DNA of 64,000 nucleotides from Gordius sp. MW1 (taxonomy: Eukaryota > Nematomorpha > Gordioida > Gordea > Gordiidae), in assembly GCA_964036665.1 (NCBI GenBank), contig OZ038532.1, positions 744,001 through 808,000 of the forward strand, given 5' to 3'. Of the stretch, positions 12,783 to 24,089 are shown piece by piece. How positions within the stretch are numbered: the stretch's first letter is position 1; every line of letters starts with the position of its first letter. The position numbers and the translations under genes are program-made. The notes under the pieces were generated by a model. The model saw nothing but the letters and a program-made list of their open reading frames with translations. It searched no databases and was not told the DNA's origin.

Positions 12783-13128
12783 GTGATCTCACTGCCCTTC
12801 TTGAATTTTTAGGTTTTGTATAGCTTTTTAAACACCCACGTCAATATTTATCACTTTGTTATCTTAAGATATTGTAATCACTAGCGTATTTATATTTTCA
12901 TCTTTCTTTCAAGATAATATAATATTTACGTGTGCTTACTAAATCAAAAAAAAACTCTGTGAAGAATAGGAGGGTTCGCTTTTTAGGGACCACCATTTCT
13001 AAATATAGACGCCTATGGGCCATGTTAAGATTTGAAATGTCTCTATTTTTTAGCTAAATTTCCTCTACTTTAAAATTGCCATTTAATTTCTAAATGTGAT
13101 TCGCTTATTTCTTATAATATATTAATTT

Positions 13129-13480
13129 GGGTGGCCCGTCAACATGCCGAAAACCATCTTGCCGAATTAAATGTCCCCTAATTAGAAAATGTTCCTGAAC
13201 AAAAAAGGCATATTAATCATTCAATTTCGGATTAAAGTTTAATTTAGGTATTTTAGAAGATTTTTACCCTCATATTCAATATTTTTCAAGGATAGATTAT
13301 CGGGATTGGGTCCCGATAATCTATCCTTGAAAAATATAATTTAGGTATTTCCTATAATGAAATTGATAATTATTATAAAAGGTCCTCAATTTAGGACCTT
13401 TTTTATGATTATGGGGAGATGTTCGTTAATGTCCCAGGGTGAATTCGGCAAGATTGTTTTCGGGGAGTTGATAGGGCACC
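13129..13480. mobile_element. Short DNA transposon with 8-bp target duplication and a 27-bp hairpin
   Basis: A 352-bp non-coding element flanked by perfect duplications ATTAATTT (13121-13128 and 13481-13488). Terminal inverted repeats share CCGAAAACNATCTTGCCGAA. A perfect 27-bp stem (13279-13305 with 13311-13337, 5-nt loop) and a 10-bp stem (about 13378-13403) lie inside. Eight-bp duplications occur in hAT, P and some MULE groups. It ends 181 bp before the start codon of the acidic secreted protein gene. Confidence 0.75.
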
Positions 13481-13661
13481 ATTAATTTACATGTATAAAT
13501 TTAGCTCATTCGGTTTAGTGGTAAAAAGATAACTATGTTCTAATACTAAATTAAAATAAGAAGTTCTATTACAAAAATCATGTTAATTTTAATCAAATTA
13601 TGCTGATTAAATGTGTATTTAAAATAGATTTGATTACAACTTTTGACCAACCATATAGTCG

Positions 13662-16600
13662 ATGAATCTTCTACTCATTTATAATTTTAATTTATTCTTA
13701 ACGGTAATATCAGGTAAACTTCATTTATTTTTATAATTTACTAAACATTTGCCTAATTTAACTTTAATTAGTTAATGTCTTAAACAAAAATCGTGAAATT
13801 ATATCAAAATCTTCAAAAATTGGGCAAAATGATTTGAATAGGAACATCGTTAATCAGGCATCAAAGCATTTGAAATCAAAGAAACTCGATAAATCCAAAT
13901 CTCTTAAATTAGTAAATAAAAGACCAAAATATAATATGAATAGAAAACAATACAAAAGAAGTAAGAGATTTATACGTGAAAGTTTTGTCTCAAATGACTT
14001 TAACGATCAAAAATATAACCTAAATAGGCCAACTTTGTTGAATGAAACTTTTTTAAGCAACCGAGGCTCTAAGAAAAAAGATGGGCGACATAAGAAATAT
14101 AAGATGTCAAATAACAAAATTTACAAGGCAACGAATGGCACGAAACATGGAATAAATTTGGATTTACATAACGATAAAGCCTATACAAAATTTGATTATA
14201 ATCAAGGATATAATGTTTCTTCAACACTTAGTACCGTAGCAAATCAAATGAAGAAGGGGAGGGGGAAAAAAGTGTTGAGAAATCCGTTCTTATCTCACTT
14301 AAAGATAAGTCGATGCATAAAAATTGACAATCGATGCTTTTATCTTATTGATACCAAAGGATCCTCGAAGAAGTTTATTAACACGCTCATAAGCAGTAGA
14401 CTAGAAGACTCGGAATATATCAACAGTTCGTTCGGAATTAATGAATCCAACCTTCAATCAAGTAGAGCATTGATCAAAGAAACACTTACTACTTTGAAAA
14501 ATCCTCTATTACATATGGCAAATAACAACACTTCATCTAATGTGTCATCCGCTAAAACTTATGAAAAGTCCACTAATCTAACACCAATATATGAGAAACA
14601 CTTTTATAGAAAGCATAACATTTTTGGTGATAAAGCATTAGAGTTTTTAAAACAAAGATTATTGGGACAAAATAGACGTAAAAGAGATTATGATGATACA
14701 AAAGATATGGAAGATCTCAATGACGCAGATTTTGTAGACTTTGCTGGTGAAGAGGAGGATAGGTATCTTACAGGAGATTTTGAGGATAATCGACCTAATC
14801 TTCCTATACTTAAAACTTTTAATCCAAGGAGTTCTTTATCTTCTTTAAATAATTTACCTCCTAGCCTAAGTACTCCGCCAAACTTTAGTTTGCAGCAATA
14901 TATAACATCAACATTACAGCCGTTTATTATAAGGAGTCAGAAAAAGACACTAAATATGGGTGAGGAACTCAATTTTATATTATACTTAACAGCCTCATTA
15001 TATTAAAATCATCTATTTTCATCACTTATATTAGATGCTATAGACTTAACAACCAAAAGTCCCAGCCAAACGATGTCAAATGCTACTAAACTAATTCTTA
15101 AACAAAAACAAATGGCTGGAAGGCAGGCACAGAGCTTAAAAATGGGAGACACCTTTGACGAACATCTTTCATCGCTAGATGACGTGGGGGATCTTATAGG
15201 CAATGAGCTTGCCAACAACGATTTAGATGACATTAAATTAAATGGACGGAAGCTTAAAAATAATAAGGATATTATTGATGACCTAAAGGTGGGGAAATTT
15301 GAAAAGGGCGTAAAATCTCTAAAAAGGGTAAGGCTTATAGAAGATGATGACAGCGATATTGATGACGATAACGAAGATGTAAAAAGTCTATTGAAAAAAT
15401 CAAAACTTAAAAGAAAAGAATCTGGATATAAGGGTAAAATTTATTCACCTTTAATTAATTATTTAAGAAAAGCTTTGGCGCGAAGGAATTGTTCCTTTAA
15501 ATAATTATAAAGGTTTGTTGCAAACACCCTGCATGTCATATTTAAAACTAGAACTTTATACGATTTAATATTCTGAAGATTTTGCAATTTTATGACTAAT
15601 AAATAGAAATCGCTATTATCCCAATTTCTATTTAATTACATTTAAAACAATTTATAAACCTCGTCGTATTTTTTTGACAAATGGAACAGCTTCTGCCATG
15701 ATTAAGAAAGAAAAAAGAATTCGAGAATTGAAAAAAAAATTAGCGGCACTCGTCAAAAGTAAGAAAAGCGAGACCGATGATGAAGTCACAGATGATGATG
15801 ACGACGATGATGACTACTTAGACGATGACGACTTGAATGCTCAGGTCAATCAAAAGGTGCAAGCTAGCCCTCTTAAAGCCTCCCCATTAATAAATAACAA
15901 TGACGTTACGAGTATGCCAGCCGATAAGAAGACGGGAGTTTTGCTGGTAAACGGCTAGAAATTTATTTTTATATAAATCATAATATTAAAATCTTTTGTT
16001 GTCAATATGGTTCTTGGTAATAAACTTTAGCTTTAAAATGTACTTTAAGGGATATATATAGCAATGTTCAATCCGTGATATAAGATAGTAGTTGCTCTGA
16101 TTTAAAACACCATTTTTCCCGATTTAATGGGCCTATGTGGCCCCAAATATTGGAAGCCCTCCTCATTTTCAATCCGACGAGACCATTCATAAAATGAAAT
16201 AAACAATAAGGCTTTTTTTGCAAACATTAAAGTTAAAACTAAATTCTTAACTCTGCCCAGAGCCTTATATTAATCGATCGCATTAGTCGTTTTAGTTATA
16301 TAGCCATTGTTTGACGACACTAGACGGAAAGGTCCACATTCAAAATTGTTTTACCGGGCAACAACGCTTCAGCCCTTCGAGCCCCAAACGACGACGACGA
16401 CGATGATGATGACGATGATGATGATGACAAGATGGTGGCTGTTAGATCTTTATCTAAAGCTCAAGCCCTACCCACGGCTATTAGTGATGACACTGATGAT
16501 ATCAAGGATGATGATGACGATGATGATGACGACGACGATGATGATCTCACCCTCGAAGATAAGAAGAAGAGTCGTAGGAATAAACGACGATTGGGTGCTG

Positions 16601-17184
16601 TAGATGATTGGAGCGACGACGACCTAACATTCGATACGGATTTTGACGATTATAAAGACCCCGAGGTTAAAACTAAGAGGAGAAACGTTTTGAATTTGTT
16701 ACCAGCCGCCCTCACCAAAGGTAAATCTAAAAGCGAGGATGATTATGATTACCAAGAAGGTATTGACCTGGCTTTAAAGAAGCGGCGGAGAAAAAGGACG
16801 ATTGATTCCTTTATTCCTTCACAAATCAAACACTCGGCTCCTTATAAAAGGGATAGCGAGCTATCTAATAAAAAGATCCAAAAGAGAGCCTTAAAAAGTT
16901 CAATCAATTATGGCTTCAAGGATCCCGATGCTTGGTTATTGGTCGGGACCAAGACTAAAAGTCGTGGTAGTAGCGAGGTTAGAAACAAAAGGTCAGCATC
17001 TCAAGACCTGCAAGAAGTATTATTGAAAGCACAAAGTGAGAGACTCAATTCCGAAGATTCTGACGATAGTTCATCAAATTCACAAAGCTCCCCAGCAGAT
17101 GATGCTGATGATGACGGTGATGACGTAAGTGATAATGGTAGCATATGGGTAATTCCTGATGATAGCATCACTATTTATTCCTGA
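13662..17184 (+). CDS. Predicted secreted Lys/Asp-rich acidic protein
   Basis: Family not recognised. Five exons: 13662-13713, 13772-14959, 15035-15433, 15690-15911 and 16373-17184. Every junction is GT-AG and phase 1, giving 890 residues. Exon 1 encodes a hydrophobic N-terminus (MNLLLIYNFNLFLTVIS) that looks like a signal peptide. Exon 2 is basic and Asn-rich, with one CIKIDNRCF patch. Exons 3-5 are acidic with runs of 7-13 Asp. RRKR occurs at 319-322 and 759-762, suiting furin-type cleavage, with other KR dibasics. AATAAA follows at about 17203. Same-phase introns and splice-restored frames argue that this is one gene, but the donor of exon 4 and acceptor of exon 5 are the least certain. 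Possible roles (matrix, calcium binding, biomineralisation) are inference from composition only. Confidence 0.65.
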
Positions 17185-18560
17185 ATAATACGCGTAAATG
17201 TAAATAAATGTTTTCACATCCCATTAAAAATTATCGCAAACTATCCTATAAATTATGGTATAACCTTACTCTCAATATGAATAGGTTTGCATGTAAAAAC
17301 CCGTCAATAAAGTGCAATGCTGATTGTAATTATTAGTTGGTAATTTAATTAGTTATCTCAGACATTGAATAAGAATTTCTAAATTAAAGTTAATAAACTA
17401 TTTTATATAAACTATAATAATTTTGTTTTTAAGCAATTCTCCAGGTTCCAGCATTAGCTGATATCCCAAGGGAGAACTAGGTAATAAGTATCTTTTATAG
17501 CGATATTTAAATTCTTTAGTCATAAAATTCGCGAAAACGTACCTGTTTTCATTATTTACTATATTATTCTTAAATATTGTGAACAAAATTTATGTAAATT
17601 TATTTCTCCCTGCCCTGCTCTTTTAAAGGTCTTAATGCTAAATTTTGTATTCAAATGCGCAAATGATTATTGGGCCAATAATTAAAAAGGGATTATCACC
17701 GAGTTTATAAAGGCCTTTTAGATTATTGAGACCAAAATCTCGTGTTTAAACGAATTTTATATTTGCATCTCTTGCGTGTTCCAATAACTATGGGCCTGAG
17801 GGTACACATAATTGATACAATTTAAATTCATTTTATAATCACTTTTTTTCTTGGAACATTCTAAGCATTTATATGGAAGTTAAGACATACCACAAATCCT
17901 TATTAACGAACTTATAAAAATTTAAACATTTTTTCCACTATTAAATATAGCTTGTCATTTTTATACCTTCAAATAAGATATCTATTTAAATTGAGCACAA
18001 GGTTTGCTGTTGGCATCTCAATGAAACATATCTGCCGTGTTACATATAAATAACGATGTTTTACCCTTTTTGGTCCAAGGTAGCATACACCATGTTTCAA
18101 AAAAACAGCACACAAGCTTATAAGGCGGTCTCGAAACAAACTAAACGCAACAATCAAACTTTCTTTTCTTTCAAATTGAGAGTTCTCGCTTATTAATTAG
18201 ATGGATAAACATTTAAAATATGAACCTTATCAGGTCAGGACTTTTACTATGAAAATTGAAATATTCAAAACAGGCTCGAAGCCTCAATAAAATTTTTTTT
18301 TAAATTTATGAAAAAAGATGAAACAGGAGTTGGATATTATACGTATTACTTTATTTAGCTACAATACTAAATTTATGCTCTTTTTCAAAATATTTAAATC
18401 GTCTATCATAACTGACTTTTATGTATAATAAACATTGAAAATGGGTATGTCGAGCTTTAATTAGACAAGGAGAAGACTGCGAAGTGCCTCGGTCGATACG
18501 TAAATTAGATTTGGGTACATCCAGTAAAGTTTATGTATTCATGAATCAGAAATTCGGATC
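17185..18560. other. AT-rich intergenic stretch
   Basis: After the poly(A) signal of the acidic protein gene. No ORF with motifs and no clear repeat recognised. Confidence 0.4.
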
Positions 18561-18599
18561 ATATGAAATATTTAATTTGTACTTATAAACATATGGATA

Positions 18600-18935
18600 T
18601 TATAATATATTTTAATTATATAGTATCAAATATTTTAAATTTAATTGTTAATAATGAATAGTTAATAATTAATGAACATGTATTATTATCAATTGGTTTA
18701 ATGTGTATATATAGCATAATTATAGTTAGAGTAAGGCTATAAAACGTTTATAACTATATTTAATGTTATATAAAACATTTCAATTACATTGTAACAAATC
18801 AATTAGATTTAACTGATAATAATAGTAATAGTTAATAATTAATGAACATGTGTTAATATCAATTGGTTCAATTTGTATATATAGCATATGTAAAGCGAAA
18901 GTAATGCTATAAAACGTTATACATTTTATATCTGT
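18600..18935. repeat. Diverged tandem duplication, about 180-bp unit
   Basis: Two neighbouring AT-rich segments share AGTTAATAATTAATGAACAT, then ATCAATTGGTT, TGTATATATAGCATA and GCTATAAAACGTT in the same order. Non-coding. The duplication is old judging by scattered differences. Confidence 0.6.
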
Positions 18936-19078
18936 TGTAATATGTATCTTATATAACAAACATATAACAATAGTTAATGATATATATAAAATGAATAGAT
19001 AGTATCACTTGTAGAATTTGTTTTCAATAATCTTTATTTTAGCAACAAAATTACCATTATTGGAAACAAATTCTATAA

Positions 19079-20298
19079 ATTTCAAAGGATTGGTATTACA
19101 TAATTATATTATCACTTGTGCATATTCTATCTGTTGCAATACTTTATAATAATATTAGGGAAACAGGCTTCTAAGGCCCCGATGTTTGCCCGTTCGAAAT
19201 CAACCTGTGCATAGTTTGGGGCGAAAACTAGCTGCAAAGCACAAATCTGAATAAATTTCCTAAACATTTTCTTATATGTATCTTCTGTTTTATCAGGCAG
19301 AAGTGTATATACTACTGGAACCATATGCTCCCGGTAATAGGAATGAATGGTATAAATCTAAAAACAACGTTACGGATATTTTATAAAAATGTAAATACTT
19401 GAGTAAAATGTTGGGGGCAACATTTAAACGTACCGTCATAATAAATATTTTTAGATTCACACATTATCTTTAACAGGTGAGCTGTCCCAAAAATAAAAAT
19501 CCTATTGTCCTCGTTCCACAGCAAAAAGTTATCGCCATATGAGTTTTTAAATGATGGAGCTTAAGGATAATATCGTCATTATCCCTAGGCATGTCGTACC
19601 TCAATGGATCTATTTTTTCAGTTTTTTTACAGACCTTAAAAGTGGGGTGAAGTTGGGATGGCCCCTGAGGTCAGGATTTACCCTAAGCCTCTCCGCTATT
19701 ACTTTGTAATATAATCTGCTGATCCTTTCTTTAGGGTCATTCAAAAGAGATATTGTTATCAATTGTCAATGGAAGGTAGAGAGGCTGGTCCTATAAAAAA
19801 TATATAATTCACAATATATTTAAATACTTTGGAATGTGAGAATAGGTAAGTTTTGGGCAATTGTATGGCTGGTCACAGAGGCTGTTCCTATAAAAAATAT
19901 GTAATTCACAATATATTTAAATACTTTGGAATGTGAGAATAGGTAAGTTTTGGGCACTTGTATGGCTGGTCACAGAGGCTGGTCCTATAAAATATATATA
20001 ATTCACAATATATTTAAATACTTGAGCATGAGATCATAGGTAAGCTTTAGGCAATTGTATGGCTGGTCACAGAGGCTGTTCCTTTAGATGGGGGTGTTGA
20101 TGCTGATAAAGAGCATTTACTTGAATCATGTTGATTTGTAAGAAAAAAGGAACCATTTGACATGGTTCCTTTTCCCTTACAAGTGTAATTTCTACACTTA
20201 TAATATACTTTATGCTCAGTCTCATTAACCTGAGCATATTCATGATTATTATAAATTAAGATTCTTTTTTTCTGTCTTGAGAGTGTCCAGGAGATCAT
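19079..20298 (-). pseudogene. FLYWCH/MULE transposase-like gene, decayed
   Basis: The ATG at 20296-20298 opens a FLYWCH-like zinc finger (LIYNNHEYAQ..., YYKCRNYTCKGKG, QHDSSKC). Two 60-bp exons (19984-19925 and 19887-19828) plus a homologous exon tail follow, separated by 37-bp introns. The downstream frame has DPKERISRLYYKVIAERLRV. The MULE core follows: NRIFIFGTAHLL, YYDGT, an intron of about 70 bp, then IYTIHSYYREHMVPVVYTLL and DFERANIGALEACFPN. MULE transposases show FGT..L, DGTF and DFE in this order. Decay is seen as a TAA where sister exon copies have CAA, frameshifts near 19520 and 19760, and a missing C-terminus. Terminal repeats were not found. Confidence 0.75.
19790..20085 (-). repeat. 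Three tandem 97-bp units, each an exon plus a short intron
   Basis: On the minus strand each unit consists of TATAG, a 60-bp exon starting GAMCAGCCTCTGTGACCAGC, a GTATTT donor and a 37-bp AT-rich intron. The exon is phase 1 at both ends, so added copies keep the frame. The copy fused to the FLYWCH exon has TAA where the other two have CAA. The fourth acceptor near 19787 starts a diverged exon. Confidence 0.75.
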
Positions 20299-20505
20299 TA
20301 TTTTATTATAATTAAATCGAATGTATATGAATAGGAAATGTTTGATTGGCAGCGAACCGAGTTATAAATTAACAATGAAAAATTATGCATATTAAAATCT
20401 TTATGAGGTTACTTTTTTAATCCAATATTCATTAATAATGTATATTATAATAAGGCGTTAAATATACAAACAAAAATAAATTGATTATAAATTGTCATAA
20501 TTCCA
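20299..20505. other. AT-rich spacer
   Basis: Upstream flank of the FLYWCH/MULE pseudogene. Nothing recognised. Confidence 0.4.
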
Positions 20506-20607
20506 ATCCGAGTTTTTATGTCTTGTTTGTATGGTTGGCAATCAAGTTTGGCAATCATCCGAGTTTTTATGTCTTGTTTGTATGGTTGGCAATCAAGTTT
20601 GGCAATC
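20506..20607. repeat. Perfect tandem duplication, 51-bp unit
   Basis: Two head-to-tail copies beginning ATCCGAGTTTTTATGTCTTG and ending TTGGCAATC. They are near identical, so the duplication is recent. Non-coding. Confidence 0.8.
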
Positions 20608-20815
20608 GAAGTTTTGACCCGAAGGGCATTTTACCGGTTGCCCCAAAACGGTAAATTAGCGAATTGTAAAATGTTAATGATAATGCCTCGAGTGACAATT
20701 AAATTATCGCTAATTGGTTTTATCGTATATCTTCGTTGTATACACAATTATCATTCTTTCTATTTTATATCCCTTCATAACGTTGATTATAATATTATTC
20801 TGCGCTTAACACTTA

Positions 20816-21161
20816 AGGGCTTCTTAATATCGGATTTTGCTGCGCAGCAAAAATCGTCGGGGTTATAACATAACCATGTCTTAACTTCGAATTCACAGCC
20901 GATTTACATTTAAGACGCATAACATAACAGTGATTTTGTAAGATGCACAATTTTTTCTAAGCCTAAATATTGTATGTTTTTGAATTTTTAGGTATCTGGA
21001 TTTAATTTCAAGAGTTTAAATAGACAAAAAAAACTTTTTAACTATCAAAAAACAAAATATTAATAATTACAACCTAGTTTGACCCATGAAACTGAATCGG
21101 ATATTTAGACAAATATAAATTCGCGCAATTAGAATTTGAAGCCGATATTAAGATAAGCCCT
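20816..21161. mobile_element. Short inverted-repeat DNA element, copy 2
   Basis: Termini AGGGCTTCTTAATATCGG and CCGATATTAAGATAAGCCCT are inverted complements with one small indel. 346 bp, no ORF. The related copy at 99-434 has its arms flipped relative to the centre. Confidence 0.65.
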
Positions 21162-21840
21162 AAGAATTAAAATTTTGTCAAATGTTTAGTGAGGGATAAA
21201 AGGATGACTTCATAAATTTTTTCTATATTTTTATACTTATATTTTTTTTGTATTTACTGTACTACAGCAAGCCTATAAAAAACATTATTTGTCTAAATCT
21301 AACGTAATCGGTAGTTTTGATAAATATATATTTATTGTCATCTTTTACATAATATATTAACGATAATTATTAGCAGAGATAACATAGGTTGAGAATACTT
21401 TAAAACTTGTTAAATTTCATTGGCAAAATACTAACAGCTAATTGTAATCAATATTTATTATAATAATAATAATAAGCAAACGAATTCAGTCAATATGTGG
21501 TGAACATATCTATTCAGGGCAACAACGTTCTAATATTTGTATAATTTTTATCGTGCTTAATAATAGGTAACTACATTTTAATATATACGAATACAATCTC
21601 AGAATGTTGGTATAGGATAGGCTAACTAAGGTCTTCGGCAAATATGTACAAATAGATTTAAAATAATTTTCCATTTCCATCCAAATACACCCGAGATTCG
21701 TCTATTGTTAATTGTCATATAATACATTTCCATCAATTTTTAGGGATCTAGTTAGGTATAAAAAATAAGTTTAATGTTAATAAAACGAAAATAATTCAGC
21801 ATAATAATGTCGATCTTGATGAGACTAAATGAAAAAGTTA
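21162..21840. other. AT-rich stretch
   Basis: No gene or repeat recognised. Confidence 0.4.
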
Positions 21841-21848
21841 ATCAATAG

Positions 21849-22295
21849 CAGAGACCAGAAAAGCCCGGCCCGCTGCCCGAACCTGCCCGCCCGGCCCACT
21901 GCCCGAGCCTGTCCACCTGGCCCACGTGCCTAGGCCGGGCAACTGTCGTAAATTTTGAATTTTGGCAGGCCTGGGCCGGTACCATAACAAGATTTGTGCA
22001 ATTCGGGCTTAATGTTGTTTTCAAAATAATGTATTATATTGTTTTTGTGTATAATTTGTCTCTTTTTAATTTGATTTTATAATGTTTGTTAATCCTAGTT
22101 TTTAGTCAAAAAAAATATCAAAAATTAAGAAAAAAGGTAACGATATTAGTGTTAAATTTTTTAAAACACACCATTTCGGGCCGGGCAGTTCGGGCAGCTT
22201 TGTAATTCAGGCATGGCCGGGCGAACACATAGAAGGGTCTGGGCGAGCAGATCAATAAAATCGGGGCAGAAAAATTCTAACAAATCTGACCTCTG
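21849..22295. mobile_element. Non-autonomous hAT element (CAGAGACC type)
   Basis: A 447-bp element flanked by the perfect 8-bp duplication ATCAATAG (21841-21848, 22296-22303). The ends are CAGAGACCAGA and TCTGACCTCTG. Both ends carry GC-rich CCCGGCCC/GGGCCGGGC subterminal repeats in an otherwise AT-rich centre. CAGRG termini, short TIRs and 8-bp duplications define hAT. No transposase. A stray right end of the same family (ATTCTGGTCTCTG) sits at about 26822-26834. Confidence 0.85.
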
Positions 22296-22303
22296 ATCAA
22301 TAG

Positions 22304-24081
22304 ACATTAAACCTTAATCTATTGGTCTGCAACTTACGATCTAATGACTATTATTAAATTTGCGAGCATCTATTAATGAACATCAAATATTTTGGTCTTT
22401 AATATGTTAAGTTTATAATCTTTAGAAAATAAAAATGATTGTTTTGATATAGATTGCAAATTTAATTTTCTAATTTTTCTTCACCTTTATTATAACTTCA
22501 CCAAACACAAAAGCTTGAGGTTAAAAGGGTAAATTTGCATGCTTTTATAAAAATCATACTTATTTGGTTTAAAGTATGTTTTATTAATTCAGCGTTGTCT
22601 AAATCAGGCCTCTATTATATAGTTAAAACTATTAATATAAATCTAATAAGCGATTGAATCATAATATTTATAAATTTCTTTCAAATGTGATATATTTTTA
22701 TGAAAGAAAAATCGCTTAAAGCACAATTAACTCGTTGCTAAAGATTAAAGTCGCGAGAGTTTTTAACTAACAAAATTAATACATAGTTAATTGTAAAACT
22801 CAACTAAAATGTGATAGAAAGTAGTTCCTACCTTATACAAAATATATAATGTTAAAAATTAATAAATTTAAATCAAAAAGTTTATTTACCATGAATTTAT
22901 TTAAGATAATGGTAAAGGAATGAATTTTGGCAGAAATTTCCGATTATAGGGTGATAATCGCTTGGACCTTTGCCCGAAGTATCAAATTTTCCAAAGTGTG
23001 GCGATATTTTAAGAAATGTCATTCTTCTTTCCCTACAAAATTTTTCAGCTTTTTTATTTAAAATTCGGAAATTTGCTAGTAAATTTGAACAATAATTTCT
23101 CCTTTTTATAAGAATGAGTCGAAATATTTATATTATGTCGCTTCCCCTAACATCCTACATTAAAACAAGGCCAGAAGGTCAACAAATATTGGTTTTGAGA
23201 ATGGCCTTTTTATTAAATAACAAACCCTAACCGTGTCCAGCGAGGAAGTGTTATATATTAACAAAGGATCATTCCTAGGCTATAAAATTTATTTTTACTT
23301 TAAACTGATGAGCTAAGGGCTAGTTATGATAGTTAATACCCAATTTAATATAGGTAAAATCTACATTGATCCAATTAATAATGTCCATGTCCCCCTTTTA
23401 TTAAAATGATAGGTCATTTATTAATTAATTGAGCTACTAAGTCTAATTAAGTTGCCAAAACTATATTAAAAAGTGTAAACTTAAAAATTACATGTGTTTA
23501 GATTAAAATATTTATTTTTTACTCATACTATTATTATAAATGGTTGCATATGTTTTCAACTTAATTTTAAATCTTCATTTCCCTAGCCTTAACAAAATAG
23601 CGTTAGCAAGTGTGATTATTCAATTTAAAAATTTTAATATTTACTTTTTGATACTTAAACTTCGGACTCATAAGTTTTATTGGCTTTTTGACAAGATTTG
23701 TTAAAAATAAATATAAATCAATACAAATATTTCATATCATAAAGTAAGAAAAAAACTCGAATAGGAAATGTTGAAATTTAAAACACTCCATTAAATAGAT
23801 TTATTAAAATAGACATATATGTTTTTGATAGGCGCTCTCTTAGTATTTCTGTTTGATAATTCAAAATAGTTTCTAATATCATAAATGCCATTTTTTTAAT
23901 TTTATATAGGTTCACTTAAAAACGAAAGAACTCATTGTAAAACTGTGAAAAGTTCAAATCCGAAATTTACATGCCCGGCCCAGCCTTTGAATCCTTTTAT
24001 AAAGAGTCAACGCACATTAATATATTTGAAAAAAATTTTATATATTGCTTTTTGTCCAAACTTAATAGCAAATTAAATATA
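22304..24081. other. AT-rich gene-free stretch
   Basis: No convincing ORF, RNA gene or repeat. A CTGATGAG at about 23308 lacks the GAAA half of a hammerhead core. Confidence 0.4.
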
Positions 24082-24089
24082 TAGCTGAT

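Noticed and set aside
13377-13404. Rho-independent terminator (AAAAGGTCCT stem plus T-run)
   Set aside because: It looks like a bacterial terminator but lies inside a eukaryotic short transposon; no transcript ends are expected there.
16307-16603. Met/Thr-rich reading frame over the Asp-coding repeats
   Set aside because: It is the shifted frame of the GAT/GAC repeats of the acidic protein exon.
23303-23335. A second hammerhead-like CTGATGAG
   Set aside because: It is followed by GCTAAGGGCTAG with no GAAA box at the right distance and no closing stem II, so the core is incomplete.
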